Shown here: positions 52,385 to 60,204 of the stretch, one piece after another
How positions within the stretch are numbered: the first letter of the stretch is position 1
How the letters are laid out: each line of letters begins with the position of its first letter
From: Leptolyngbya ohadii IS1
Lineage (GTDB): Bacteria; Cyanobacteriota; Cyanobacteriia; Elainellales; Elainellaceae
Reading direction: 5' to 3'
Length of the DNA: 64,000 nt
Assembly: GCF_002215035.1 (NCBI RefSeq)
Contig: NZ_NKFP01000006.1
Span: 1,066,530 to 1,130,529, forward strand
Translations under genes and position numbers: made by a program
The notes under the pieces: model-generated
The model's database searches: none
Told to the model about the DNA's origin: nothing
What the model saw: the letters and a program-made list of their open reading frames with translations, nothing else

Positions 52385-52473
52385 CCTGGTTATTCGCATT
52401 CTTGGCGCGCTATTGGCAACTGATGCTGAAACTGCGGTTTATTGCAGAAATCAGATTATGTAGCAATTAGAAA

Positions 52474-53109
52474 CTACACATCCGTCCGGGCAACCACAGT
52501 TCTGGGGCTACGAGTGCCGATCGAGGAACCGATGAGCGACGCTACCAGACCGAGCAGCGAACCTAGCGCAAACGACCAGCCCACCGTTGCCGCATTGCCT
52601 GCGATGTCGCGAGTTTCCTGCGCTGTCACATTAGGAGCCTGGTTAGGTAGATTTGCGGCTGCACCAGGAGCTTGCTGAAGGACTTCGCCTGCGTTCGATG
52701 CCACAACGCCAAACGCACCTGCAACACCGCTCGACAGCAGCCATGCACTAACTGCCAGCGTGGTTGCCCACAGAATTGCACCATTTAACAGCGCCGTGCT
52801 GCGGTTCATGGGACCACAGGAACGAGCCGTCACCCAACCGCCCAGGAATAGGGAGATCAGCAGGCTAATAATCGACCAGATACCGACTGCGGTACCCACA
52901 CCGCCCGCATCTGTACGGGGTGCGCCCGAACCAGCAATCGTAGACAAACCGATCGCCGCACCCAGAGCGCTCAGCACCAACTGGGACGCAATTGCAGTAA
53001 CAAGACCTGCCAAAATCGGACCCCAACGAACGCGATCGTGATAGTCTGCCGCAGCAACCACAGCAGGGCGATCAACTACTCTACTTACGGGATCATTGTT
53101 GTAAACCAT
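52474..53109 (-). CDS. Polytopic membrane protein of unknown function
   Basis: 211 residues with four transmembrane helices (about 30-55, 75-95, 105-130, 170-195). Gly/Ala-rich helices (LAGLVTAIASQLVLSALGAAIGL, IISLLISLFLGGWVTAR) resemble small conserved bacterial membrane proteins. It may belong with the neighbouring PRC-barrel stress-type genes, but no function is known. Confidence 0.7.
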   Translation of the reverse strand: MVYNNDPVSRVVDRPAVVAAADYHDRVRWGPILAGLVTAIASQLVLSALGAAIGLSTIAGSGAPRTDAGGVGTAVGIWSIISLLISLFLGGWVTARSCGPMNRSTALLNGAILWATTLAVSAWLLSSGVAGAFGVVASNAGEVLQQAPGAAANLPNQAPNVTAQETRDIAGNAATVGWSFALGSLLGLVASLIGSSIGTRSPRTVVARTDV

Positions 53110-53583
53110 ACGTCATCTTCTCCTGAATAAGCACGAGATAAGCACTAGTATCGAACCGAGATATTAAGCAGTGCCGCCTATTTAAGCGTTTACTCAAGCG
53201 TTATGCCACATCCGCAAGTAGACCTGAACACTTGCAACACTATAGAGCTACAAACGCAGGGGCACGATAAACCTTGAAATCGACACGAAATGATCAGCAA
53301 TAACTTAAAAATAGGCAGTAGATAGCGTTGCTACACCTATCCTGAGAGGTAAGTTTTTCTTGGTAGATTAATTAATAATATCTCTACAGATAATATTTAA
53401 ACTAATTTGAGAATTAAATCTGGAGATGAGCTGTATATGTAGGCGCGTAAAGATAGAGGGTTAGTCAGAATACAAAACTGACCAAAGATGGGGATGAAGT
53501 AAGTCGGTAGAGAGAGGGTGTTCCCGTCCTCAAACCTTAATGTCAAGGTATAGCTCTGTTTGAAGAATTGAGGAAAAACCGAT
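53110..53583. other. Intergenic region before the PRC-barrel gene
   Basis: 474 bases between two divergent genes, AT-rich around 53340-53420. No gene or RNA recognised; it should hold two promoters. Confidence 0.5.
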
Positions 53584-54705
53584 ATGGCTCTCTACAAGAT
53601 TAAAGACTTTTACCCAGACTATCGCGAACACTTCGGCGACCATGATGTCATGGGCATGGATCTCTACTCCGGCAATGACAAAGTGGGTTCCGTAGACAAC
53701 CTGCTGGTGGATGATGAAGGTCGCTTCCGCTATCTGATCATTAACACGGGTGCCTGGATTTTTGGTAAGAAAGTGCTGATGCCCATCGGTCGCGCTCGCA
53801 TCGACTACAACGATCGCCATGTATATGTAGATGGACTGACCCGCGAGCAGGTTGAGAATCTGCCTGAGTACGATGGTTCCGTTCCCGCTGACTTCGACTA
53901 CGAAGAGCGCGTTCGTGGCGTTTATCGTTCTCCTGGTTCCCGTAGTTCTGTTGACGCCGCTAATACAACCCCCGGTAGCGCATCTACGATGGGCACGATG
54001 GGTACGACGGGCGCAGTGGGGTATGGTTCTACTGCTGCTGCTAGCGGCACCCCGATTGATACCGCAACTCCGCTGGACACTCCCGCTGCCCTGACGGATG
54101 TTTCTGCTCGTCGCGATCGCGATATTGATGTCAACCGTCGTGATACGGTCGCAAATCGCGATGTCCGTGATGACAGAAATCCGCTTCAGAAGGCTGGCGA
54201 TGCGATCGGCAACACTGTGGATCGCGTGACTCACCGGGACGATCGCAGCTATACCCGCGACAACTATCGCTATGACGAGCACGATCGCGATCTGTTCTCG
54301 ATGAACGATCGGGATCACCAAACCTTCCGTCTGTACGAAGAGCGTCTGATCGCTAACAAGCAGCGTCAGAAGACGGGTGAAGTGATCGTTGGCAAGCACG
54401 TTGAAACCGAGCATACTCAGGTCAATGTGCCGATCGAGAAAGAGCGGGTTGTGATTGAGCGCACGAATCCTGTGAATCAGGTTGTTTCCGAAGGCGAAAT
54501 CAACGCTTTTGGCGACAACGAAGTGGTTCGGATGGAAGTGTACGAAGAAGTGCCCGACATCCGCAAGGAAACCGTGCTGCGCGAAGAAGTCACCGTTCGT
54601 AAGGAAGTCGATCGCGACACCGTGACCGCAGACGAGACCCTGCGTCGTGAAGAACTGGACATCGACAAAGACGGTAATCCGATCATCAACAACCCCAACC
54701 TGTAA
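53584..54705 (+). CDS. PRC-barrel and DUF2382 domain protein, copy 1
   Basis: 373 residues. An N-terminal PRC-barrel-like domain (about 15-95: YSGNDKVGSVDNLLVDDEGR, GKKVLMPIGRARIDY) is joined by a low-complexity Thr/Ala/Gly and Asp/Arg-rich linker to a C-terminal DUF2382 (YsnF/AvaK) domain (about 255-365: LYEERLIANKQRQKTGEVIV, VNVPIEKERVVIERTNP, VLREEVTVRKEV). The domain pair is common in desiccation- or stress-linked proteins. No signal peptide. GAGGAAA precedes the ATG. Confidence 0.83.
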   Translation: MALYKIKDFYPDYREHFGDHDVMGMDLYSGNDKVGSVDNLLVDDEGRFRYLIINTGAWIFGKKVLMPIGRARIDYNDRHVYVDGLTREQVENLPEYDGSVPADFDYEERVRGVYRSPGSRSSVDAANTTPGSASTMGTMGTTGAVGYGSTAAASGTPIDTATPLDTPAALTDVSARRDRDIDVNRRDTVANRDVRDDRNPLQKAGDAIGNTVDRVTHRDDRSYTRDNYRYDEHDRDLFSMNDRDHQTFRLYEERLIANKQRQKTGEVIVGKHVETEHTQVNVPIEKERVVIERTNPVNQVVSEGEINAFGDNEVVRMEVYEEVPDIRKETVLREEVTVRKEVDRDTVTADETLRREELDIDKDGNPIINNPNL

Positions 54706-54737
54706 TTGGAAATGTTGTTGAATTATTCGTCTAACTA

Positions 54738-54782
54738 ATGATTGATTAGATGAGTGATTGGATGATTGATTAGATGAGTGAT
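54738..54782. repeat. 21-bp direct repeat
   Basis: Two perfect copies beginning ATGATTGATTAGATGAGTGA, at 54738-54758 and 54762-54782, separated by three bases, between the two DUF2382 genes. Confidence 0.85.
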
Positions 54783-54905
54783 GCGATCGACAAAGGATCA
54801 GTGAATGCTGATTAGCCTCGATCGCTCACTCTTCACCGTAGCTGGGTGAGAAACAATAAGCTGAGTGAGAAACGAATAGGGTGAGCGTAACTAGGGGAAA
54901 GCACT

Positions 54906-56027
54906 ATGACAAACTTTTTCAGGCTGAAACATTCCGATCCAGACTTCCATCGCCTGTTTCAAAGAAATAATATTGATGATTATCGAGTTTATGCCAGCGA
55001 TCGATCGCTTCTAGGTGGAGTCAGTGATACCTGGATTGATGATGCGGGACGCTATTATCTGGTCGTCGATCGCAACGTTGATCGCAATATTGAAGATCGC
55101 AATATTGAAGGTCACGCCTCCCATCACAACGATCGGATTTTGGTGCCGCTAGGTCGCTTTCAGATTGACTATCACGGACGACAAATTCATACTGAGCTAG
55201 ACTCTGCTCAAGTTCACAGTCTGCCGATCGTCACCTCGGAAGGTATGGTGCGAAACAGAAGTCAGATGGTGGCAAATCAAACGATCGTCACCCCAACGAC
55301 CGGAGCGATCGCAGCCAATTCCGCCCCCAATGCGGCAACCGTACGTACCTTTGCACCTTTGGAAGCTTCTGCCCCACTCGACGCCTCTGCCCCGTTGGAC
55401 GTTCCCCAGGTTAAACAGGATGTACAGCGTGTGGTCATGCCCGATGTCGCTGTTTCTTCCGCTGTTCAGCAGCCTATTGTGGCACCCGTTCAACAGCCTA
55501 TTACGCCACCCGTCGAACAGCCGAGGATTGCCCCTGCCCCTGCTGCTGAGGTGCTTTCTCGTCCGGCTCAGCCTGCTGCTCGTGTACCTGCCCGAACTGC
55601 TCAGGAAGAAAAGATTCGGCTGCTGGAAGAACGACTCGTGGTGAATGCCCGCAAGCGCAAGCTGGGTGATGTGATTGTGCGGAAGGAAATCATTACCGAG
55701 ATGGTTCAGGTGCCTATCCGCCGCGAAAAGCTGATTGTTGAGCAGATTAGCCCGGAACACAAGCAGCTTGTAGAAGTTGATCTGAGCCAGGGCGATCGCT
55801 CGACGATTGAACTTATTCAATCCCTGCAAGCCGACGGCTTAACGAGTGGAACAGTCAACCAACCGATCGCGCAGAACGGTATTCACGGCAATGGCTCTGG
55901 TATGTCGGTGCAGGAAGCCAGTCAACTGCTGGCAGAGCTGGCAAGCCGTCCAGAATATCAGGGCGCGAATGTCAAAATTGAGTTTGCCGATCCGAGAATT
56001 CAGGCAGAGTATCAGCGACGATTATAG
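54906..56027 (+). CDS. PRC-barrel and DUF2382 domain protein, copy 2
   Basis: 373 residues, a diverged paralogue of the preceding gene. The N-terminal PRC-like part (LLGGVSDTWIDDAGRYYLVV, DRILVPLGRFQIDY) has repeated DRNVDRNIEDRNIEG. A Pro/Ala/Val-rich linker with VQQPI repeats leads to DUF2382 (RLLEERLVVNARKRKLGDVI, VQVPIRREKLIVEQISP). The extra C-terminal block (about 340-373: VQEASQLLAELASRP, VKIEFADPRIQAEY) is absent from copy 1. AGGGGAAAG precedes the ATG. Confidence 0.82.
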   Translation: MTNFFRLKHSDPDFHRLFQRNNIDDYRVYASDRSLLGGVSDTWIDDAGRYYLVVDRNVDRNIEDRNIEGHASHHNDRILVPLGRFQIDYHGRQIHTELDSAQVHSLPIVTSEGMVRNRSQMVANQTIVTPTTGAIAANSAPNAATVRTFAPLEASAPLDASAPLDVPQVKQDVQRVVMPDVAVSSAVQQPIVAPVQQPITPPVEQPRIAPAPAAEVLSRPAQPAARVPARTAQEEKIRLLEERLVVNARKRKLGDVIVRKEIITEMVQVPIRREKLIVEQISPEHKQLVEVDLSQGDRSTIELIQSLQADGLTSGTVNQPIAQNGIHGNGSGMSVQEASQLLAELASRPEYQGANVKIEFADPRIQAEYQRRL

Positions 56028-56096
56028 CGTTAGACGCAGCTTTAACCTATCTGTAGAATTAGCTGCTGTGAGCTTGGCTGCTCCAATTTAGCTGCG

Positions 56097-56990
56097 ATGA
56101 ATCTAGCTGCGATGAAACAATTGAAACTGAATGAAGGGGCGGTTGGCTATTTGTTTCTCATGCCAGCCCTTTCTGTCTTGGGCACGTTTTTTGTGTTGCC
56201 CATTCTTTACTCGGTTTTCCTGTCTTTTCAGAAGGTTCAGCTTCTGGGGGAAATTCAGTATCAGTTCATCGGTCTGAAGAACTTTCAGCGATTGGCGGAA
56301 GACGATCGAGTTTGGATTGCGCTGAGAAATACGGTTCAATACGTGGCGATCGTGGTTCCGGCACAAACCGTTCTGGCACTGACGCTGGCTGTTACGCTGA
56401 ATGCGGGAATTCGCGGTAAGAATCTCTGGCGCATTCTTTACTTTCTGCCTACAGTAACCTCCTCTGCTGTACTGACGCTGATCTTCATGTGGATGTATAA
56501 CAGCAACGGTTTGTTCAATCAGTTTTTGAGTTTTGTTGGGCTTCCCACCTACAACTGGCTGGGTGATCCGGCGGTGGCGCTGAAGGGCATTATGGTGATG
56601 AATATCTGGTCAACTGCGCCCTTTTTTATGGTGATCTATCTAGCGGCGCTGCAAGACATTCCCCAATCGCTATACGAAGCAGCCCGCATTGATGGTGCCA
56701 GTGCGTGGGATCAGTTTTTGCACATTACGCTGCCCTTGCTGAAGCCCGTGAGCTTCTTCGTCGTGGCAATGGGAATTATCGGCACGTTTCAGCTGTTTGA
56801 CCAGGCGTATATTTTCTCTGGCGGATCGGGCGGTCCCAACAATGCCACTCTGACGTTAGTGCTGTTGATCTATCAGGCAGTCTTTCGCGATCTGCAAATG
56901 GGCTATGCGGCAGCGATCGCATTTTTGCTGGCAGCAGCGATTATCACTATCACGCTGATTCAGAGAAAGTTCTTTGCCCAGGAGAATTAG
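56097..56990 (+). CDS. Lone sugar ABC transporter permease (MalF type)
   Basis: 297 residues, six helices with the EAA loop YEAARIDGASAWDQFLHITL. No binding protein, second permease or ATPase is adjacent, so it must work with subunits encoded elsewhere. The start is ambiguous: a 13-base duplication (TAGCTGCGATGAA, ending at each ATG) gives ATG 56097 and ATG 56112. Similar to the 44.8-kb permease but clearly distinct. Confidence 0.87.
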   Translation: MNLAAMKQLKLNEGAVGYLFLMPALSVLGTFFVLPILYSVFLSFQKVQLLGEIQYQFIGLKNFQRLAEDDRVWIALRNTVQYVAIVVPAQTVLALTLAVTLNAGIRGKNLWRILYFLPTVTSSAVLTLIFMWMYNSNGLFNQFLSFVGLPTYNWLGDPAVALKGIMVMNIWSTAPFFMVIYLAALQDIPQSLYEAARIDGASAWDQFLHITLPLLKPVSFFVVAMGIIGTFQLFDQAYIFSGGSGGPNNATLTLVLLIYQAVFRDLQMGYAAAIAFLLAAAIITITLIQRKFFAQEN

Positions 56991-57132
56991 AGCGCGGTTT
57001 GCAACAAAAATTTACCAGCCGGAGGGCTACCCCTAGCGGTGATCGATTTTTTTATGATCGGTTGCAACGCTGCATTTACAGGTTATAAAAGAGGACAGCT
57101 TCGATCGAGAATGCCATTCATCCTGTCGTCCT

Positions 57133-58206
57133 ATGTCCCAGTCACCCCTTCAGCCTGTATCGTCTACTCCCGCCGAGGAACAGTCCGTCCAGCCCAATGC
57201 TGAAGCAGCTACGGCGCAAACGGCTCTGCTGGAGTCACCAGAACTTGCAAGCCCCTTTACCCAGGGTGCCGATCGCCTGATGGATGATTTGTTTGGTGAA
57301 CTGGAACAGGCTTTGGCGCGGGAAAGCGTGCTGCCCAATTCCCCTGAGCCTGCGGAGTGGATTGCTCCCCCTGCCGAAATGTCTGCCGCAATGCCGACCT
57401 CCCCGATCGCCGATCCGGTTGGCATGGGTGCCCTGATGCCTCGCCTCACGCCCCGTCAGCTGGTGCCGGGAGAAGTAGAACCCGACCCTGATGTGATGCT
57501 GGCAGTCAACCCGTCCATCCAAACTGCACCCAAGAGCCGATCGTTCGACAAACTTTTGCTGGCAACCTTCTTTGCGTCCCTGCTGACCACTGGACTCCTC
57601 TGGCTCTGGTTCCGCGATGGGTCGCGGTTTCCCCGTTTAGAGAATCCCCTCGAAAATCCACAGCCCTCCCCCGTTGCACAAACGCCGCCCCTCACCCCCG
57701 CACAAATCGAGGCAGCCCAGCAGCAGCAGTTTTTAACCTACGTGGATCGTTCGCTCGATCGCATTGAGCAGTCCACCCAGGAAAACCGATTGGCGCAGCA
57801 AAACCAACCTGATCAGCCTGCTGCAACCCCTTCGCAAACCGTACTGGAGCGCGTCTATGTTCCGGTCTATCAGCCGCCTCAAGTCATTGCTGCCCAGCCC
57901 AACGTGGTAATTCAACAGCCCGCCGTTTCTGGAAGCGCCCCAGGAAATTCTCCGGCTGCTCCGGCTCCTGCCCCGGCGACCAATGTGCCAAATATTGCGG
58001 CAGCTTCGAGCTACAAGCTCGTCGGTGTGCTGGAACTGGGCGATCGATCGGCAGCCTTGTTTGAGGTCAACGGCAATCCGCGCCGGATTCAAGTAGGTGA
58101 ACCGATCGGAGATAGCGGCTGGACGCTGGTTTCGGTTGCCAATCAGGAAGCGCTGGTGCGGCGGAATGGTGAGGTGCGATCGATCTACGTGGGGCAGCAG
58201 TTCTAG
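57133..58206 (+). CDS. PilP/GspC-like membrane protein
   Basis: 357 residues. A long Pro/Ala/Glu-rich cytoplasmic part (1-135), one transmembrane helix (about 140-158, LLLATFFASLLTTGLLWLW), a Gln/Pro-rich linker, and a C-terminal beta domain (about 285-357: YKLVGVLELGDRSAALFEV, RIQVGEPIGDSGWTLVSV, SIYVGQQF) resembling the HR/PilP-like domains of pilus and type II secretion inner-membrane proteins. It may serve pilus or secretion machinery; no pil genes are adjacent. Confidence 0.65.
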   Translation: MSQSPLQPVSSTPAEEQSVQPNAEAATAQTALLESPELASPFTQGADRLMDDLFGELEQALARESVLPNSPEPAEWIAPPAEMSAAMPTSPIADPVGMGALMPRLTPRQLVPGEVEPDPDVMLAVNPSIQTAPKSRSFDKLLLATFFASLLTTGLLWLWFRDGSRFPRLENPLENPQPSPVAQTPPLTPAQIEAAQQQQFLTYVDRSLDRIEQSTQENRLAQQNQPDQPAATPSQTVLERVYVPVYQPPQVIAAQPNVVIQQPAVSGSAPGNSPAAPAPAPATNVPNIAAASSYKLVGVLELGDRSAALFEVNGNPRRIQVGEPIGDSGWTLVSVANQEALVRRNGEVRSIYVGQQF

Positions 58207-58946
58207 GACACACAGCAGAGGAGAGGCTGAATTAGTCTTCTTTCTCAAAGTCAGACGAGCCTGGTTTGCTATTCTGTTCGCTGTGCAGGGTATAGCAATC
58301 ACAAATAATTGGTGAGAAAGGGGGTGTGGGCTTCGCGCCACGCAGGGGTAGAACTCCTGCACCCCATCTTTTGTACTCTATTAGCCTGGAAAAGGCTGTA
58401 GATAGGGAGTTTGTTAATTTTTAGCGCTGGACTGCTCATCTATCTGGCAAATAGAGAATCAATTAGCGCCAACGACAGCGTGCCAAACAGCCTGCTTGCC
58501 TTCAACTGCCTGGAGAATCAATCGCTCAATTTTGATGCCTTTTGCAGCGCAATCTGCTCTTTGTCACCATCTTTGTCAAAGGCGAACCTCGCGCTGGATA
58601 AACCGCCAGGCAATTGGCTCAGTTCTATTTCCGCAGCCGATTGGAACTTACCAGATAGAGTTTTCGATGGGGCTGGAGCGAATGGGCAATTTTCTCCTCG
58701 ATACCGCTGCGCTTCAGACCAATGCTCTGGTCATCGTGGATGCGTGGAATCCCTAAAAAATGAAAACTAAGCGACTGAATTTGGGCTAAATGAAAAGGAA
58801 GGGAACGATTCTTCTCTCGGAGAACGGTACCGCTCCCTTTCCCATCGGATTTGAGTGCTTGGCTCAGATTCCACTCGGCTCACGCCAGCTGTGCAAATGC
58901 CGTCCCACGCTCCCGTGGGCTTTCGTCGCGAGGATCATCGTAAATC
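58207..58946. other. 740-base region without a supported gene
   Basis: It contains the 45-base dispersed repeat (58357-58401). Overlapping open frames at 58411-58770 have no recognisable domain and frame-to-frame patches that might be a decayed gene, but I cannot support one. Confidence 0.45.
58357..58401. repeat. 45-bp dispersed repeat, copy 2
   Basis: Matches 22656-22700 at 41 of 45 positions, including the AGCCTG...AAGGCT hairpin and the terminal GTAG. Confidence 0.8.
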
Positions 58947-59747
58947 ATGGCGATTCAAAAGTTTACGCTAGATGCTATTCAAAAACTGAGGAACGCAGTT
59001 CAAGCAGAGCTTGCGATCGCTGAACCAAAAGATCAGGTGTCCCTCTGGTCTGATGCCGAAATAAACGTACCCGAACCCGAATCCCTCGACGATCTGAGCG
59101 ACATTTTTGCCTTTGGGGGACGATCGGAGGCAGAACAAACCGAGCTAGTCACTCAAAATCAGTGGTCTGTTAGCACGTTTAATCCGGCTTCCGTGTTGCT
59201 GAAACTGCCCGGACTCTGGGTAAAGCCCGACTATCGTTTAGTGGGTTTTCTCTATCGTGCGGCACCCAACGGCGCTGGCATCATCTTTGCGCTTCCGGCA
59301 GAACTCAGCACGACTGCCCATCTACAAAAAGCGCTGGCACAGGCAACCGTCTCCAAGCCTCCCCGCCCCGAAGGTGCCATGCCCCACTTTATGGCAGCGA
59401 TCGACGGCGATCGATCCGCCGCTTCTTTTATGGTGGCTTCCCTGCTCCGCCGCGAACTGCAAGAATTTGGTGCGATCGGCAACCGCTGCAACTGGAACCA
59501 TCATCGCCTGATCCAGGCTTTACCCAACAAACTCCTCTGGCAATGGCGAACCGAAGTCCCCAAAGACTGGCTTCCCAAAGCAATGGTCATGCCCGATGGA
59601 CAGGCAGCCGTAGAGTTCTTTTCCTGCCGCGTCGAACCCCAGGAAGTCGTCCTCTATCGCCACGTCGATCGCTGCCATAAAGTGGGGCATGGCACCTTCG
59701 GGGCGGGGAGGCTTGGAGACGGTTGCCTGTGCCAGCGCTTTTTGTAG
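58947..59747 (+). CDS. Conserved cyanobacterial protein with rearranged 3' end
   Basis: The first 239 residues look like an intact protein (SDIFAFGGRSEAEQTEL, GFLYRAAPNGAGIIFALPAE, LPNKLLWQWRTEVPKDWLPK, PDGQAAVEFFSCRVEP). From base 59663 the frame runs into an inverted copy of its own bases 59259-59406 and ends 27 residues later in antisense-coded sequence (HKVGHGTFGAGRLGDG). The natural C-terminus is therefore lost or misassembled, probably by a few dozen residues. Function unknown; I take it as a cyanobacterial family from its composition. It is convergent with the amine oxidase. Confidence 0.7.
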   Translation: MAIQKFTLDAIQKLRNAVQAELAIAEPKDQVSLWSDAEINVPEPESLDDLSDIFAFGGRSEAEQTELVTQNQWSVSTFNPASVLLKLPGLWVKPDYRLVGFLYRAAPNGAGIIFALPAELSTTAHLQKALAQATVSKPPRPEGAMPHFMAAIDGDRSAASFMVASLLRRELQEFGAIGNRCNWNHHRLIQALPNKLLWQWRTEVPKDWLPKAMVMPDGQAAVEFFSCRVEPQEVVLYRHVDRCHKVGHGTFGAGRLGDGCLCQRFL

Positions 59748-60204
59748 ATGGGCAGTCGTGCTGAGTTCTGCCGGAAGCGCAAAGATGATGCCAGCGCCGT
59801 TGGGTGCCGCCCTACGATCCCAACGAAATGTTTGCCGCAGGCAGCTATCCCAACCAGCATCCCGGCGGCGAAGGCTTACCAAAATGGACGCAGGCAAATC
59901 GATCGATTTGCCTGCGTCCATTTTGGGAAGCCAGTCTTTGGGGACTTCGGTTCGCCATTGCCAGAGGAGTTTGTTGGGTAAAGCCCGACTATCGTTTAGT
60001 GGGTTTTCTCTATCGTGCGGCACCCAACGGCGCTGGCATCATCTTTGCGCTTCCGGCAGAACTCAGCACGACTGCCCATCTACAAAAAGCGCTGGCACAG
60101 GCAACCGTCTCCAAGCCTCCCCGCCCCGAAGGTGCCATGCCCCACTTTATGGCAGCGATCGACGGCGATCGATCCGCCGCTTCTTTTATGGTGGCTTCCC
60201 TGCT
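59663..60204. repeat. Mosaic of direct and inverted copies from two convergent genes
   Basis: Reading left to right: 59663-59810 is the reverse complement of 59259-59406; 59808-59907 is the reverse complement of 60355-60454; 59898-59926 is a direct copy of 60355-60383; 59922-59985 is the reverse complement of 59516-59579; 59975-60204 is a direct copy of 59217-59446. Copies look identical by eye. Neighbouring pieces share 3, 10, 5 and 11 bases at the joins. The pattern fits serial template switching, or an amplification/assembly chimera. Confidence 0.9.
59879..59926. repeat. Perfect 48-bp palindrome
   Basis: CCAAAATGGACGCAGGCAAA, then TCGATCGA, then the exact complement, ending at TTTTGG. The centre is at 59902/59903. 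It arises where an inverted and a direct copy of the amine oxidase gene meet inside the mosaic. Confidence 0.92.

Noticed and set aside
58411-58770. Small plus-strand frames after the PilP-like gene
   Set aside because: No domain, no ribosome site and no consistent frame; a decayed gene is possible but not demonstrable.
59520-60023. 167-residue minus-strand frame through the mosaic
   Set aside because: It is composed of antisense and re-inverted pieces of the two neighbouring genes, so it is a by-product of the rearrangement.
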